Assembly: GCA_963662175.1 (NCBI GenBank) | Contig: OY759215.1 | Span: forward strand, 29,018,066-29,082,065 | DNA: 64,000 nt | Reading direction: 5' to 3' | DNA from: Aradus depressus | Lineage: Eukaryota; Arthropoda; Insecta; Hemiptera; Aradidae | Shown: positions 43,901 through 53,618 of the stretch, piece after piece | Numbering within the stretch: the stretch's first letter is position 1 | Layout of the letters: each line of letters opens with the position of its first letter | The notes under the pieces: model-generated | Told to the model about the DNA's origin: nothing | Databases searched by the model: none | The model's input: only the letters and a program-made list of their open reading frames with translations | Program-made: the position numbers and the translations under genes

Positions 43901-45232
43901 TAAGTAATACGCGGTGCATGATGGTGTGATGTGTGAGGCCAACTCCATGTGGCCGCTCTCCAAATAATCTTCCATAAACGCGTGGTAGGCAGTCCGGAGT
44001 TCCGGCTGTCGGAGCAGACGGGCTTCCAGGCGGTGTAGCTGGCGGAGCGCGGATTGACGTGAAGACCCCAACATTGCGATGCCGCCATCCTTGAGTGGAA
44101 GGGCAACCGTGAATCGGCCAGACGAGGAACGTGAAGTATGTGCGCGAAAGATATCTTCTGCTCGAAGCTCGTCAGGTGTGAGCAAGGAACGCGACACGGT
44201 AAGTTCCAGCTCAAAGAAGCAACGCAGACATTGCTGGAGAGAGTCCTCAGCAGGAGCAGGCGCGAAGTCGTCCATGGACGGAGAGGAAGCGACATGCATC
44301 AGTGTAGCGAATGGTGTGCGGGCGGTGTTCTCAGCGTCGCGTGGAGTGGAAGTCGGCTGTCCGAGCCGACCCTGGCGTCCAGGCATACGATGGGTAGGCC
44401 AATTAGTGCGTTGAGGTCGCGGGTTGCAGGCTTCATCCAAGGGGGCTGGAGGCGCGGGTGTCGCTTCAGTTTGCGCAGGAGAGGCGTCGCAAGTGGATTC
44501 GTTCGCGGTAGCGGGTGATGCAGCCGTCTCAGCAGCAGAGGACCTACGGCGTCGGCGCCTGTGCCGCGGGGTCTTGCCCTCGTTGTCTACTACGTCAGGG
44601 GCGAAACGGACGCGCGAAGGAAGGCGGTAACGCCGATCGTAACCGCCAGCGATCATCCAACCCAGTGATGTATTGAATGCGGTTGGTGAACCTAGTTGGG
44701 GCGGAACCATCTCTGGCCGCATGATGGTCGCGAAAACTTCCGCTCCCAATACCAGATCGACCGGCGCGGGTGTATGGTAAAGGGAGTCAGCCAATGTAAG
44801 CTCCTCCAGATGACTCCAACGTTGATAGGGCAGCTTGGATGAGGGTAGTTCAGTCATTACGCGCGGGACTACCAAGAAGCTCGTAGAGATCCACTGAGGG
44901 TCTGCGTGTTGTCGAATCGCGAACCGCGTTGTTCCGGTGCGCTTAAATGCTACAGACGCGCCGATGCCCATCAGCGCAGGCGATGAGCGGTAATCCACTT
45001 CCAGTTCTAGGCGCTGAGCGAGCGCGGAGGTAACCAGATTCACTTGACTCCCCGAGTCAATGAGCGCCCTTGCCCACAGTCGCTTCCCCCGCGGGGACCT
45101 AATACCAAGGACCGCGGTAGGCAGAATGCCGCGGCCGCCTAATATATGGCCCTTGAGAATAGGTCGCGGTAATGAAGCGCATGACCGGCGGTGGGAACAA
45201 GCGGGCGTGGGCGACTGTGGGCGGCGTGATCT
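40931..45232 (-). pseudogene. pol: BEL/Pao Pol polyprotein, interrupted near its end
   Basis: Directs proteolysis, reverse transcription and integration. Open from just after the gag stop (45232) to TAG 41084-41086. The same frame then continues 50 codons, with family-like sequence, to TAA 40931-40933. Protease active site DSGSQ lies at 45058-45044. Counting residues from the valine codon at 45043: RT core FTADVRQMF at 440-448 and YVDD at 519-522; RNase H acidic residues in GFCDAS (about 696), LPRLELCAA (about 739) and FSDST (about 769); integrase zinc finger H1003/H1008/C1038/C1041; catalytic D in GVDYAGP (1073), SDNGTNF (1139) and LWEAAVK (E1193). All catalytic residues seen are intact. The TAG removes the basic C-terminal tail of integrase. 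No ATG opens pol, so it depends on read-through of TGA or on a different expression route. Confidence 0.95.
41084..41086 (-). other. Premature TAG in integrase C-terminus
   Basis: In frame; 50 further codons with family-typical sequence (for example QSWKLGRITKLYPGQDG) follow before the natural stop at 40931-40933. Confidence 0.85.
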
Positions 45233-46777
45233 TCAATCTGAACAATCCCCGGGACGCTCCGATAGCGTCGGGGATGTTGCTCCCTTGCGAATTGGACGTC
45301 GATGGTCGCGAATGCCATCGTCGGTTCGCCGTCGTCCGGACGGCTGCCAACTTCGCTCCTCATCTGATCCTGAATCCCGACGTATTGGACGTCGGTAGTC
45401 GCGAATGTCACCGTCGGCCCGCCGTCGTCCGGACGGCTGCCGACTTCGCTCCTCATCCGAACCTGAATTTCGACTTCGTGACTCGAGGCTGGAAGATGAG
45501 GAGTTCGAAATTCTGGTGGTGAAGCGGTCAGGTCGTGGTGATGACGTGATCCTGTCTTCCCGCGGTGGTGGTGATCCGCTCATAGAACCTCTTGCCGGTG
45601 AGGTGAGCTCTCGGCCCTCAGCCGGCGGGGAGGGATGCACCATGGTGTGGTGTTGCTTGCAGCAAATTCGACACCGCCCCGCCGACTGGCAATCCTTTGT
45701 AAAATGGAGGTGCGACAAGCAGTTGCGGCAGAGTTGGTTCCTATCCACATGAGCGCGGCGCTCGGTGCGTGTCAGTGCGCCGAACTCCGGGCACTGATAC
45801 AACAAGTGCCCCTCGCGGTCGCAAAAGTGGCATTCCCTGCGTATGTGCGTCATGGTGCCGGCGGCCGGCCGTTCCGGCCGTCTGGCGGTCACCTGCAGAG
45901 GAGCGCGATACGAATATCCGCGGTTTCTTGTATTTGGGGCGTCATTTTTTCGCGGGCTGTCCCGTTTGGGCGCAGATACGACGGTGGGGGAGGCCCCAGC
46001 GGCCCTTTCGGATGCCAAACGTTGTTGGTCCACGAACTCCATTAGTCCGCGAAATGTGGGCAGCTCGCCATCGCTCAGCGTTTTTTCAAAATCCTCGCGG
46101 ACCACGGTGGGCAAGTTGCGAATAGCGAGCGAAAACAGTATATAATCTGTAGGGCCCTCAAGTCGCAGGGCAAGAAGAGTCTGATGCCCTGTATCGAACG
46201 CCGAGGAAAAGCGCTGGAGGTCGTGCGGAGTGGCTGCCGGTATAGGGGTGAACTCCAACATCCGCCCGATGACATGAGTGGCCTTCACCCGGGGTGCGTC
46301 GTACTTCCTTGCAATTATGCCGTAGGCGATGCCATAATTCTCCCCCGTGACCTCCAGGCCGCTAATTAGTTCTGCCGGTGGTCCTTTGAGGAGTGACCTC
46401 AAGTACGCCATCTTGATACCATTTGCCATGGTGGAGTGGTGTATAGCGGCGTTGTAAATCGCGAAAAAGTTCGCGAAAGTGTCCGCATCACCGTCCCACA
46501 TGGGCACTTCTAGCCGCGGAAGCGGAGCGGTGAATTGCACCCCGGCGGTGCTTGAGACCTCCGACTTGGGTGGCGTTAATTTAGCCGTTAATTGTACGGC
46601 CCGCGAGTATGTCCCTCCTGGGTCAACTCTGTCTTCTGCTGGCAGTTTCGCGTTCAGAGTAACAATTTTGGAGACCAAATCGCCCACCAGCCGATTTATT
46701 CCTATGGCGGCCTCCGCATACACTTCACTCGCGGGCTGACCGGCGGCAACGTCAGCCAAACTCTCCAACTGGGCCAC
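45233..46777 (-). pseudogene. gag: BEL/Pao Gag
   Basis: Structural protein that forms the particle and binds the element RNA. The frame is open from a stop upstream of 46777 to TGA 45233-45235, about 514 residues counted from a GTG codon. Coiled N-terminus, a capsid-like region at about 90-250 (PMWDGD...FANFF is the typical BEL/Pao start), three zinc knuckles C316-C319-H324-C329, C350-C353-H358-C363 and C369-C372-H377-H381, then a serine/arginine-rich tail with two 31-residue repeats (439-500). No in-frame ATG exists at the N-terminus. An ATG at 46901-46899 is in another frame, and an A6/G5 homopolymer lies between, so a one-base slip probably broke the start. Confidence 0.9.
45278..45463 (-). 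repeat. Tandem 93-bp repeat inside gag
   Basis: Two copies of 31 codons (GSDEERS...RRPIR), similar but not identical. They extend the RS/RG-rich Gag tail. Confidence 0.9.
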
Positions 46778-46949
46778 TCGACCCTCCAGTTGAGCGAAAA
46801 CCTCCCCTCGCTCCTCGCGTATGGCGTCATGGCCTGTGGAAACTTCCTGTGGGACAAATGGGGAAGTCCGATTCCCCCTTTTTTGCCCTCCTTCGCGACA
46901 TTTTGAATTGAAAATAATGAAATAAGATGGACTGTATTACTTACTTTAA

Positions 46950-46968
46950 TCCGGCCCGGTAAAAACCA
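46950..46968 (-). other. Primer-binding site of the BEL/Pao element
   Basis: On minus, TGGTTTTTACCGGGCCGG starts immediately after the 5' LTR. TGG is the complement of a tRNA CCA end. The tRNA is not identified. Confidence 0.65.
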
Positions 46969-47286
46969 TGTTGGGATTGGGTACAGGTTAAAGAATAAGC
47001 CGCTTGGAACACTTAATATATGTTTAGACAACACCTTTATTAACAAACCGCGTAATGACGAAAACAATGTTACTATTCACAATAAGTCCCTTGACAAACC
47101 GCGTAATGACGAATATAATGTTACTATTCACAATAAGTCCCTTTATCACCGCGAACTTAGTTTAAACACTTTTTAGGAACAAAGCTAGACGCGATCAACA
47201 ACTGAATGAATAAAGTAGTTCAATCAACAACAAATCGATTCTTTTGGCGAGTTCTCGTATTCACCATCACTCTTCAAGACTCAACA
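46969..47286 (-). repeat. BEL/Pao 5' LTR
   Basis: 318 bp, same length as the 3' LTR, about 98 percent identical by eye. Expected to hold the promoter, though no specific TATA box was assigned. Confidence 0.95.
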
Positions 47287-47324
47287 ATGACAGTAGATAA
47301 ATAAAAAAAATTAAATAAACAGTT

Positions 47325-47351
47325 TAATTAAGAAGAAATAAACAAAAATAA

Positions 47352-47400
<49 letters not shown>

Positions 47401-47562
47401 AAAGAATGTAGATAATAATTAATCTATATAAATATAAAGAAAAGAAAAGAAATAAATAAAAATCGACAGAGCTTAATACATTAATGTTTGATTATAAAAG
47501 AGAAGGACGGATAGCCAGACAGGGGTCTTTTCAGGGTCAATAAATGAGAAGAGAATGAAAAT
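47325..47562 (-). repeat. Reverse copy of 39160-39371
   Basis: Shares, reversed, ATGTTTGATTATAAAAGAGA, AAAATCGACAG, TCAGGGTCAATAAATGAGAA. Includes an AT microsatellite (47356-47394). Flanks the BEL/Pao element opposite the other copy. Confidence 0.7.
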
Positions 47563-47564
47563 AT

Positions 47565-48020
47565 ATATATTTATTATAGAATAAATAACGTGTTAGTTTT
47601 GGATAAAGCGAACTGTATGAAATAATGTTTTTTGAATATAAGGAATTGAGAATATCAAATTACATGAAAAAGGAGTCCCTTCAACCAATTTATATTAATA
47701 AGTGACTAATAAAAATGAAAATAATTTTAAAAAATAATTTAAAAAACAAGTTTTTCAAAAATATATTTTATATTTAAATTATAGCACAGTGAAAAGTAGA
47801 AAATAAATGTCTACTTTCAGCAGGCGGTCTGCGATGTGTGGGAATATGAATAAAAGACATTAAAAGAAATAATATAATAAGGTGTCACATTTTATGTTGC
47901 AGAGACAGGTTAGAGACAATATCATTAATCCATTTTCTACTTCTCACAGTATCATTGTAATATAATATATATTTTCATTTACTTTTCATTTTCTTATTGT
48001 TTCTTTATATCCGTTTACAT
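47565..48020. other. No recognisable feature
   Basis: AT-rich with no ORF. Confidence 0.3.
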
Positions 48021-48022
48021 GG

Positions 48023-48060
48023 GTGGCTAGCCTACTGAGCTCAAGATCGCTGGTTCGAAT
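48023..48060 (+). repeat. SINE fragment
   Basis: GGTGGCTAGCCTACTGAGCT then AAGATCGCTGGTTCGAATCC: anticodon-arm and B-box part of the head. Confidence 0.6.
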
Positions 48061-48113
48061 CCAACAAGTCGGCTTGTTGGTCGAAGTCGCCCATCCTACT
48101 TATTACATACATT

Positions 48114-48693
48114 CAGGGGAGTAGCCAGGATTTTGAGCAAGGGGGGGGGGGGGGGGGGGCAATTTAGGCTACGAGGGTGGGGGTATAGAGTCCCGGGGTT
48201 TCCGAGGTTTGCGTTGCAGACTTTTTGTTATTAATTTGGGAGACTCGGACCTCTAAAAGCTCCCCCTGAGGTAACCACTGACTGTAATACTTAAGCTGAC
48301 TTTACATGAGCAGCAAAAATGCAAAGCGCAGCAGCAGCAAATGCAAGCTGTGGTTTCTGTGCTTTTAGAATTAAATGACTCACATCTAATAGCGTGCATT
48401 TGCTGCTGCTGCCCTTTGCATTTTTACTGCACATGTAAAATCAGCTTTAAGAGTATAAAGTATAACATAAATGACGATTTTGAGCGAGGAAATGAAATGA
48501 TCGAATTTATATATATTTAAATAAATGTAATATGACTTGTTTTGTACATATAAATTTATGTAACAGCTGATTGCTGATTTAGGACGCATGGGGAATTTGA
48601 AGATCCTATTGGTATTAAGATATTTAATTTTTATCTTGTTTTTTTCCTCTGGCCAGGGAGGGGGTGGCATGCACCCCCCTGGCTATGCCCCTG
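48114..48693. mobile_element. hAT-like non-autonomous element
   Basis: Ends CAGGGGAGTAGCCAGG (48114) and the complement of CAGGGGCATAGCCAGG (to 48693), flanked by 8-bp direct repeats CATACATT / CGTACATT (one mismatch). Subterminal G-rich (19-nt G run at 48141-48159) and C-rich (48670-48680) stretches. 580 bp, no transposase; a smaller MITE is nested at 48291-48452. Confidence 0.8.
48291..48452. repeat. Nested MITE with 56-bp inverted arms
   Basis: 48291-48348 and 48394-48452 are inverted copies with a few mismatches (TTTACATG, AAAAATGCAAAG, GCAGCAGCAGCAAATGCA). Short centre. Confidence 0.8.
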
Positions 48694-48928
48694 CGTACAT
48701 TATAAGGAATATTTCAATAACCAACTCACTCTGTCACTTCAATGTTCAACTTGTTTTCCATTGTATTTTGAGTCTCTGTCGGACCCAATACTTGGCAAAC
48801 AGACAAAACCATACCATTGTACAAAGCGGAAATTATGAAGTTGAGACTTGGGGAAGACACAAAGGGAATTAATTAAGTTAGATACGGTTGACTTATTGAG
48901 ATGAAGAGGGATTAGGGAATGGGTAAAT

Positions 48929-49060
48929 ATGGCCGGGATTAGAGAGATTAACACTGGCCTCGAGGAGTTTTCAGAGACCGGAGACCCGAAGAGGAAATTA
49001 TCTGCCGGAGATAGAAAAGTAGAAAGGGCCAAGCTCCGAAGGGGTCGAAGGTTTGGCTGA
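48929..49060 (+). CDS. Small unassigned ORF, 43 residues
   Basis: ATG in good context (AAATATGG), highly charged translation (for example EFSETGDPKRKLSAGDRK), stop at 49058-49060. The region 48860-49240 is less AT-rich and matches no repeat here. It could be a small exon or chance; no splice sites assigned. Confidence 0.2.
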   Translation: MAGIREINTGLEEFSETGDPKRKLSAGDRKVERAKLRRGRRFG

Positions 49061-49303
49061 AGCTCTTCTTCGACAATGAATATTTTACTGTAATCACCAA
49101 GGGCCCCCTGTAAAACTTTAACAAAGGGTGCAAAAGTAGTCAGACATCCCTCCTCTGTAAATATTTAAAGGGGGGACCCATTCCTTTGAGCTGGTTAACA
49201 TGAATTAACAATCCCACGACTACATCTAAGTTCCCTTCCATTCCTTACTCTCACTTTCATTATTGGATATCTTAAATGACTAGCAAAATGACTGATTATA
49301 ATA

Positions 49304-49790
49304 ATAATTTTATTTCCGTTAAACCAATACATGGTAATAGAATACATCAAAAGAATTTATACATTAAGATAGCTTATAAATTAGATTTATAACTACTTGA
49401 GTCTAACACACGTATGATTAGTAATATCAAAACTATTTAAAAAAGTTAAATTAAATTAATAAAACCTGAATAAATATATGAGTACAAGAAAATATATTAA
49501 CACATAGATACATTTATAATTAGTAGATACATTTTTCAATTTAATATAAATTAAGATAACTATTTTTCAAATGAACTCTTCGGAAGTAAGACACAAACGA
49601 AACTCAGTTTCTTACCGATAATAGCCGTATGTTCAGCCCATGTAAGTTTCGTATCAATATGGAGACCTAGGCGTTTTATATTATCTTTGAATGATACGGA
49701 AAGAGTATCAACAGTTCATGGTTGATTCTCTTCTGGCAATTTATTCGTAATTTTGAAGTTTAAGATAGTTTTTGACGCATTTAACATTAA
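49304..49790 (-). pseudogene. LINE reverse-transcriptase fragment and 3' tail
   Basis: On minus, 49790-49600 encodes KRLGLHIDTKLTWAEHTAII, the conserved jockey/CR1 block after the RT palm (family: YLGV-x-LD-x-KLTW-x-EH). This runs into a 3' UTR holding ACTTCCGAAGAG and ends TTTAACGGAAATAAAATTAT at 49304. The same UTR follows hammerhead-like cores at 4.9 and 38.6 kb. Truncated, non-functional. Confidence 0.75.
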
Positions 49791-49799
49791 ATCATTGAA

Positions 49800-50175
49800 G
49801 AGAAACTTAAAAGATTAGATACAGTTAAAATCTATCTCCAATTTTATCTCGAACAGCCGATATAATAATATTGAAACTTTTCTTCAGCCAAATTGATGAA
49901 TGCGCCTTTTACTGAAAAATTTGTCAAAAACATCTGACTCGTTAAATAACACCTAATTTTATTTCCCAAGCTACACAAAGTATAGGGAAAGTTATGTAAT
50001 CGGTCAATAATTATTATACCTATTCTTTGTGTTATTAAAATTCGATGCGGAGTTTTCATCGTGAACAATCACATTCCTTCGGATAACTTCCGATAGACAT
50101 TATGTAATTGTCACAAACATTTATGTGTTGTGATAATTAAAAAATTATGTTAAATAAAATAAATATATAAATAAT
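49800..50175. other. Modular-repeat-like scrap, otherwise unnamed
   Basis: 49970-50070 contains CCAAGCTACACAAAGTATAG, GGAAAGTTATGTAATCGGTC and ATTCGATGCGGAGTTTTCAT, the modular repeat start. Confidence 0.45.
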
Positions 50176-50179
50176 AATT

Positions 50180-50510
50180 GATTTAATAAAATTATTAATA
50201 AATAAACAAATAATAAAATTACCACATTTTCTGTAGAAATTATAGCTGGTCATCTACTGAATTTTGATTTATACAGTAGTTTCCGAAAATGTTCAAGAAG
50301 TGCAATTTTGAAGAAAGTGCACATATTTAAAAAAAAATTCAATTAACAAATTTTTCATTTGGATTTCTCCTAAATTTACTAAAGAGTTCCCATCTTGTTC
50401 TTCTAAATTTGCAAAAATGTTCAATCCAATCCATAGGTATAAATTATCTTACTGGGTTCACAGTGAAAATGAATAGCATAGAATAAGAGGACAATATTGG
50501 GTTTATTAAT
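50180..50510. repeat. Dispersed AT-rich repeat, copy B
   Basis: Similar to 600-960. Lies 3' of the jockey-like fragment below, likely its 3' UTR. Confidence 0.6.
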
Positions 50511-50743
50511 CTAAACCTACATCATAAATAACTTGTGAACCTGACTTTTATATTTTGGGCATATATACATATAAATAAAAAGTATCCTTTCTCTTCTACG
50601 TACTTCCAATGTTATAATTTTCACTCCTACATCGCCTCTACATCTTCTCTCACTCAGACTGGTTGAGTACACTACACCTTCACCCTTAAAACACTTCTCT
50701 CTCTAGACTGTCCACTTTTACATCACAACCTAGACTGTTTACA

Positions 50744-51275
50744 TTATTTATTTACATATTCACAACAACAACATATGTCATTAGTGATTGTGATGATGTG
50801 CGGTGGCAAGTGTGTCGCTGTACTGCTGAGGTACGTGACCGAAGAGGAGTCCAGGCTAGTCCTGGAGCAGGTCCCTCTGCCATGCTTGCTTGAGATGTCG
50901 TGGCGGATATGTGGGGAGAGTGTTCGTGGATAATTGCAGAATAAGTGGATTGGCGTGATGATGGAGTTTGTCGTGAAAATTTTGATATCGTGTCTTGATA
51001 ACAGAATGTACAAATGGGATGTTGAGGTCATTATGTAATGTGAGGTTGGAAACGTAAAATGGCGCATTGGCAATGTGGTGTAGTATAATGGATTGTATTG
51101 ACTGAAGACGTTGAATTTTTGGCTGATCCCCATAAATCGATACCATAAGCCCAGATGGGTTTTAGTATATTGTTGTAAATGTGATGTTTGTTTTCAAGCG
51201 GTAATGTCGATCGTCGTCCTGTGATTGATTTCAGTCGTCCAAATCGTCTTTTGAGATCTGTGTGTTTTTATACAA
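50744..51275 (-). pseudogene. Jockey-like ORF2 C-terminus, frameshifted
   Basis: On minus from 51275: RRFGRLKSITGRRSTLPLEN, then ILKPIWAYGIDLWGSA (51170-51120 region), then after a frameshift IQRLQSIQSIILHHIANAPF, HNDLNIPFV, and RHLKQAWQRDLLQ before the end near 50860. This is the jockey-clade tail order. About 135 residues recognisable. Confidence 0.8.
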
Positions 51276-51276
51276 A

Positions 51277-51602
51277 TAATAATAATTGATTTTATAATAT
51301 TTAGAAATTTTAGAATATTACTTGGAGGGCTTAGGTATGAGTTTTGTCCTGAAAGTGTCTGCAGGCTCTGTACCTTAGATGAGAAGGACGATCTCATACA
51401 CTTTTTGCTCAATTGTATTCTCCCAAGGCAAGCATTTCTCCACAATCATCTCACCAATAGACCAGAATATAACTCAGAAACATTTGTACATATTTTAAAT
51501 AATTTAAAAGTTAGAGAAATTAAAGATTTATTTTTATTTTTTTCTGTTGCTTTGAAAATAAAGAATAATTTAATTTAATTTGTGCTTGTAAGATATATAT
51601 AT
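51277..51602 (+). pseudogene. Non-LTR retrotransposon C-terminus, split by LTR element
   Basis: Plus-strand frame with YEFCPESVCRLCTLDEKDDL then IHFLLNC: the C-x2-C...H...C motif at the end of jockey/CR1-type ORF2. It runs to a stop near 51579. Its 3' UTR is interrupted at 51602 by the young LTR element and resumes at 56651, ending near 56860 (GTGCAATAAAAGTTTATCTT). Confidence 0.65.
51599..51602. repeat. Probable target duplication of the LTR element
   Basis: ATAT here and at 56651-56654; ambiguous because the target is an AT microsatellite. Confidence 0.5.
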
Positions 51603-52554
51603 TGTAATGTTCTATATTGTCCATTACATGTAATATTTAAGAAATGGAAAATAAGATACGTAAATATAATCAGTTAGTAGACCTAAGGAAGGTTACTGGG
51701 GGTTATCTAATCGATTTGTACCAGGGTCGATATAGTTTCAAAATATATCAAATCATTTATTTCAATTATGTCATAAAATTAAATGTTAGGCTAATAATTA
51801 GTTAACTATAAATGTAAGCAACTAGGATTGTATACGGGAATATGAAAGTGATATAAAAAAACCCAGATGTTTAGTGCTAAAGGCTGTAAAAATTGTGGGC
51901 CAATGACGGAGCTGAATCCAAAACAAGAGAGAAGTGGTCTGTCCCCTCGTGGAAGGAGTCGTTGTTCAGAGTGAGATGTGATAGGGTGTCTGTGGAAAGG
52001 AGTCGTTGTTCAGAGTGAGATGTGAGAGGGTGTCTGTGGAGGGATCTGTGGAAAGATGTGCAGTGGAGTAAGTTTGATTGTCTGAGGACATAGAAGAAAA
52101 AGTGTGTGTGTATCCCGTAATAATGAAGATCAACTGGTAAAGACATCCAGAGGCGAATAATTAGGAAATGAGGAATGGCTGTTTCATGATGGAATGACTA
52201 ACAAAAATCAGGAGAGGACGTCAGAGGTCTACCAACAATCCCATCTCATCAGTGGTACAAAACGAAATCATCGATCATCAACTCAATACAGCATGCAAGC
52301 CCCGCAGGTTTAGTTGAATGTGTGTTTAAAAAAAAAAATCTCTATGTCTGTAAAATTTATGTGATACTAACCCATAAAAAATGTCATGATGAAATTTAAA
52401 ATAAAAGAAAAATGTAACAAATTATTTTAAAGTCTTTATTTTTATTTATAAATTATACATAACCAGGTTCTCTCATAATCGTTATTGCATATAATTATTA
52501 TTAAATTATATAATTAAATTAGAATAAAAAGTAGCACTAATAACAAGCGTTACA
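51603..52554 (+). repeat. 5' LTR of young element
   Basis: 952 bp starting TGTAATGTTC and ending AAGCGTTACA. Contains two copies of GGAGTCGTTGTTCAGAGTGA (about 51955 and 52000). Minus-strand open frame 51877-52146 is a shadow. Confidence 0.95.
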
Positions 52555-52556
52555 AA

Positions 52557-52579
52557 TGTCGCTTCGAACAGGGACTTGA
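52557..52579 (+). other. Primer-binding site, tRNA-Lys type
   Basis: TGTCGCTTCGAACAGGGACT plus TGAA: complementary, with three mismatches, to the 3' end of insect tRNA-Lys(UUU) (known complement begins TGGCGCCCGAACAGGGAC). Two nt from the LTR end. Confidence 0.75.
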
Positions 52580-52635
52580 AAAATTAAGGACTTGAAAAAT
52601 TAAGGACTTGAAACATTAAGGACTTGAAATATTAA
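52572..52635 (+). repeat. Four 16-bp repeats overlapping the primer site
   Basis: Units GGACTTGAAAAATTAA start at 52572, 52588, 52604 and 52620. The first overlaps the 3' end of the primer site, whose GGACTTGAA word is thus copied four times. Confidence 0.9.
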
Positions 52636-52751
52636 ATTTGTATATGGCGCCCGAAAAGAAAATTATAAAAGGACCTTATGTATAATTTTGTAAAAAAAAG
52701 AAATATTTGTAAAAATTAATTTTAAAACTGTATAAAAAGTTAGCGTCCAAA

Positions 52752-53618
52752 ATGGCCGACTATAATAGAAGTTCTCAGAAAACGAATCTGAACAATAATG
52801 GCGGACAAAATAGAATAAATTATGATAATTGCCTTCAGCCGGAGAGTGAGACAAATGTAAATTTAAACACCATGATGGAAATGTTAATAAAAAATATGAA
52901 CGCAAATCATTCGGAAATGATTTCAAAATTTGAACAACAATCAAAACATTTTAATGAAATGAATTCAAAAATTGAGGAAGTAAAGGAAGACGTAAGCATA
53001 GAATTTGAAAATTTAAATAAAGATTTAAACAAACGTTTCGATCAATTTAATAAAATTGTTGATCTGAAAGTTAGTGATCAAAGTTTAGAAATAAATCATA
53101 AATGTGAACAATTAAATAATAAGATAGAAAGTGCGGTAGAAGCTGTCGAGAGTAAATTAAATCGAAATATGAGTGTAGAGGGACAGGAAAATGGAGAAAT
53201 AAAGGAAAATATAAACATCAATAAGGTGCTAGAGAAATTTAAATATATTACAATTCAAATAACAAATGGTAGTGTGGTGAAAAGACCGAATCATAATAAA
53301 AATAAAGAAACAAGGAAATTATACAATAAAAAAATCACAAACTTAAGAAAACATGAGATAAATAAAATTAAAAGTCCTAGAAAGATCGGATATGGAAAAA
53401 CAAATTTTCATAGATGTGTAAATAAACGTAACTATAACAAGTGTAAAAAACTTGAGTTCAAAAATAATCAGAATAAAAATAATTTGAAAAATTCGAAAAC
53501 AAAATATCTACGTCAAAGAAATAAACGAATAAAGAAAAAGATAAGTTTAAACATTAGTAACAAATTTAGAAAAATAGATAATCGAAAATTAAATTATAAA
53601 TATAAGAGAAAGAAATAA
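52752..53618 (+). CDS. Gag-like coiled-coil/basic protein of the LTR element
   Basis: 288 residues from ATG in good context (AAAATGGCC) to TAA. Residues about 38-145 are heptad-rich and acidic/basic alternating (MMEMLIKNMNANHSEMISKF onward), a likely coiled coil. From about 170 to the end it is strongly basic (K/R/N), with no capsid domain and no zinc knuckle. Similar coiled-coil N-termini occur in insect Ty3-type Gags, so I infer a Gag whose middle was lost and whose basic tail could bind RNA. The reading frame is intact in this very young copy. A-rich codon use. Confidence 0.6.
   Translation: MADYNRSSQKTNLNNNGGQNRINYDNCLQPESETNVNLNTMMEMLIKNMNANHSEMISKFEQQSKHFNEMNSKIEEVKEDVSIEFENLNKDLNKRFDQFNKIVDLKVSDQSLEINHKCEQLNNKIESAVEAVESKLNRNMSVEGQENGEIKENININKVLEKFKYITIQITNGSVVKRPNHNKNKETRKLYNKKITNLRKHEINKIKSPRKIGYGKTNFHRCVNKRNYNKCKKLEFKNNQNKNNLKNSKTKYLRQRNKRIKKKISLNISNKFRKIDNRKLNYKYKRKK

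Larger units (their letters stand above)
40585..47286 (-). mobile_element. BEL/Pao LTR retrotransposon, complete but defective
   Basis: 6702 bp on minus: 5' LTR 46969-47286, tRNA primer site, gag, pol (protease, RT, RNase H, integrase), purine tract, 3' LTR 40585-40902, 5-bp target duplications. gag and pol lie in the same frame, separated by one TGA (45233-45235). Base composition is much more GC-rich than the surroundings. LTRs differ at about 6 of 318 positions, four of them clustered, so insertion is recent but not brand new. Lesions: no in-frame ATG for gag, the TGA, and a TAG near the integrase end. A cis-defective copy that could still be mobilised in trans. Confidence 0.97.

Noticed and set aside
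41244..46125. Many plus-strand ORFs opposite gag and pol
   Set aside because: GC-rich antisense shadows of a well-identified coding region.
40585..47286. Endogenous retrovirus with an envelope gene
   Set aside because: No third ORF lies between pol and the 3' LTR; pol ends 29 bp before the LTR.
51877..52146. Minus ORF of 89 codons, repeated at 55973-56242
   Set aside because: Identical because both lie in the LTRs; no protein motif.
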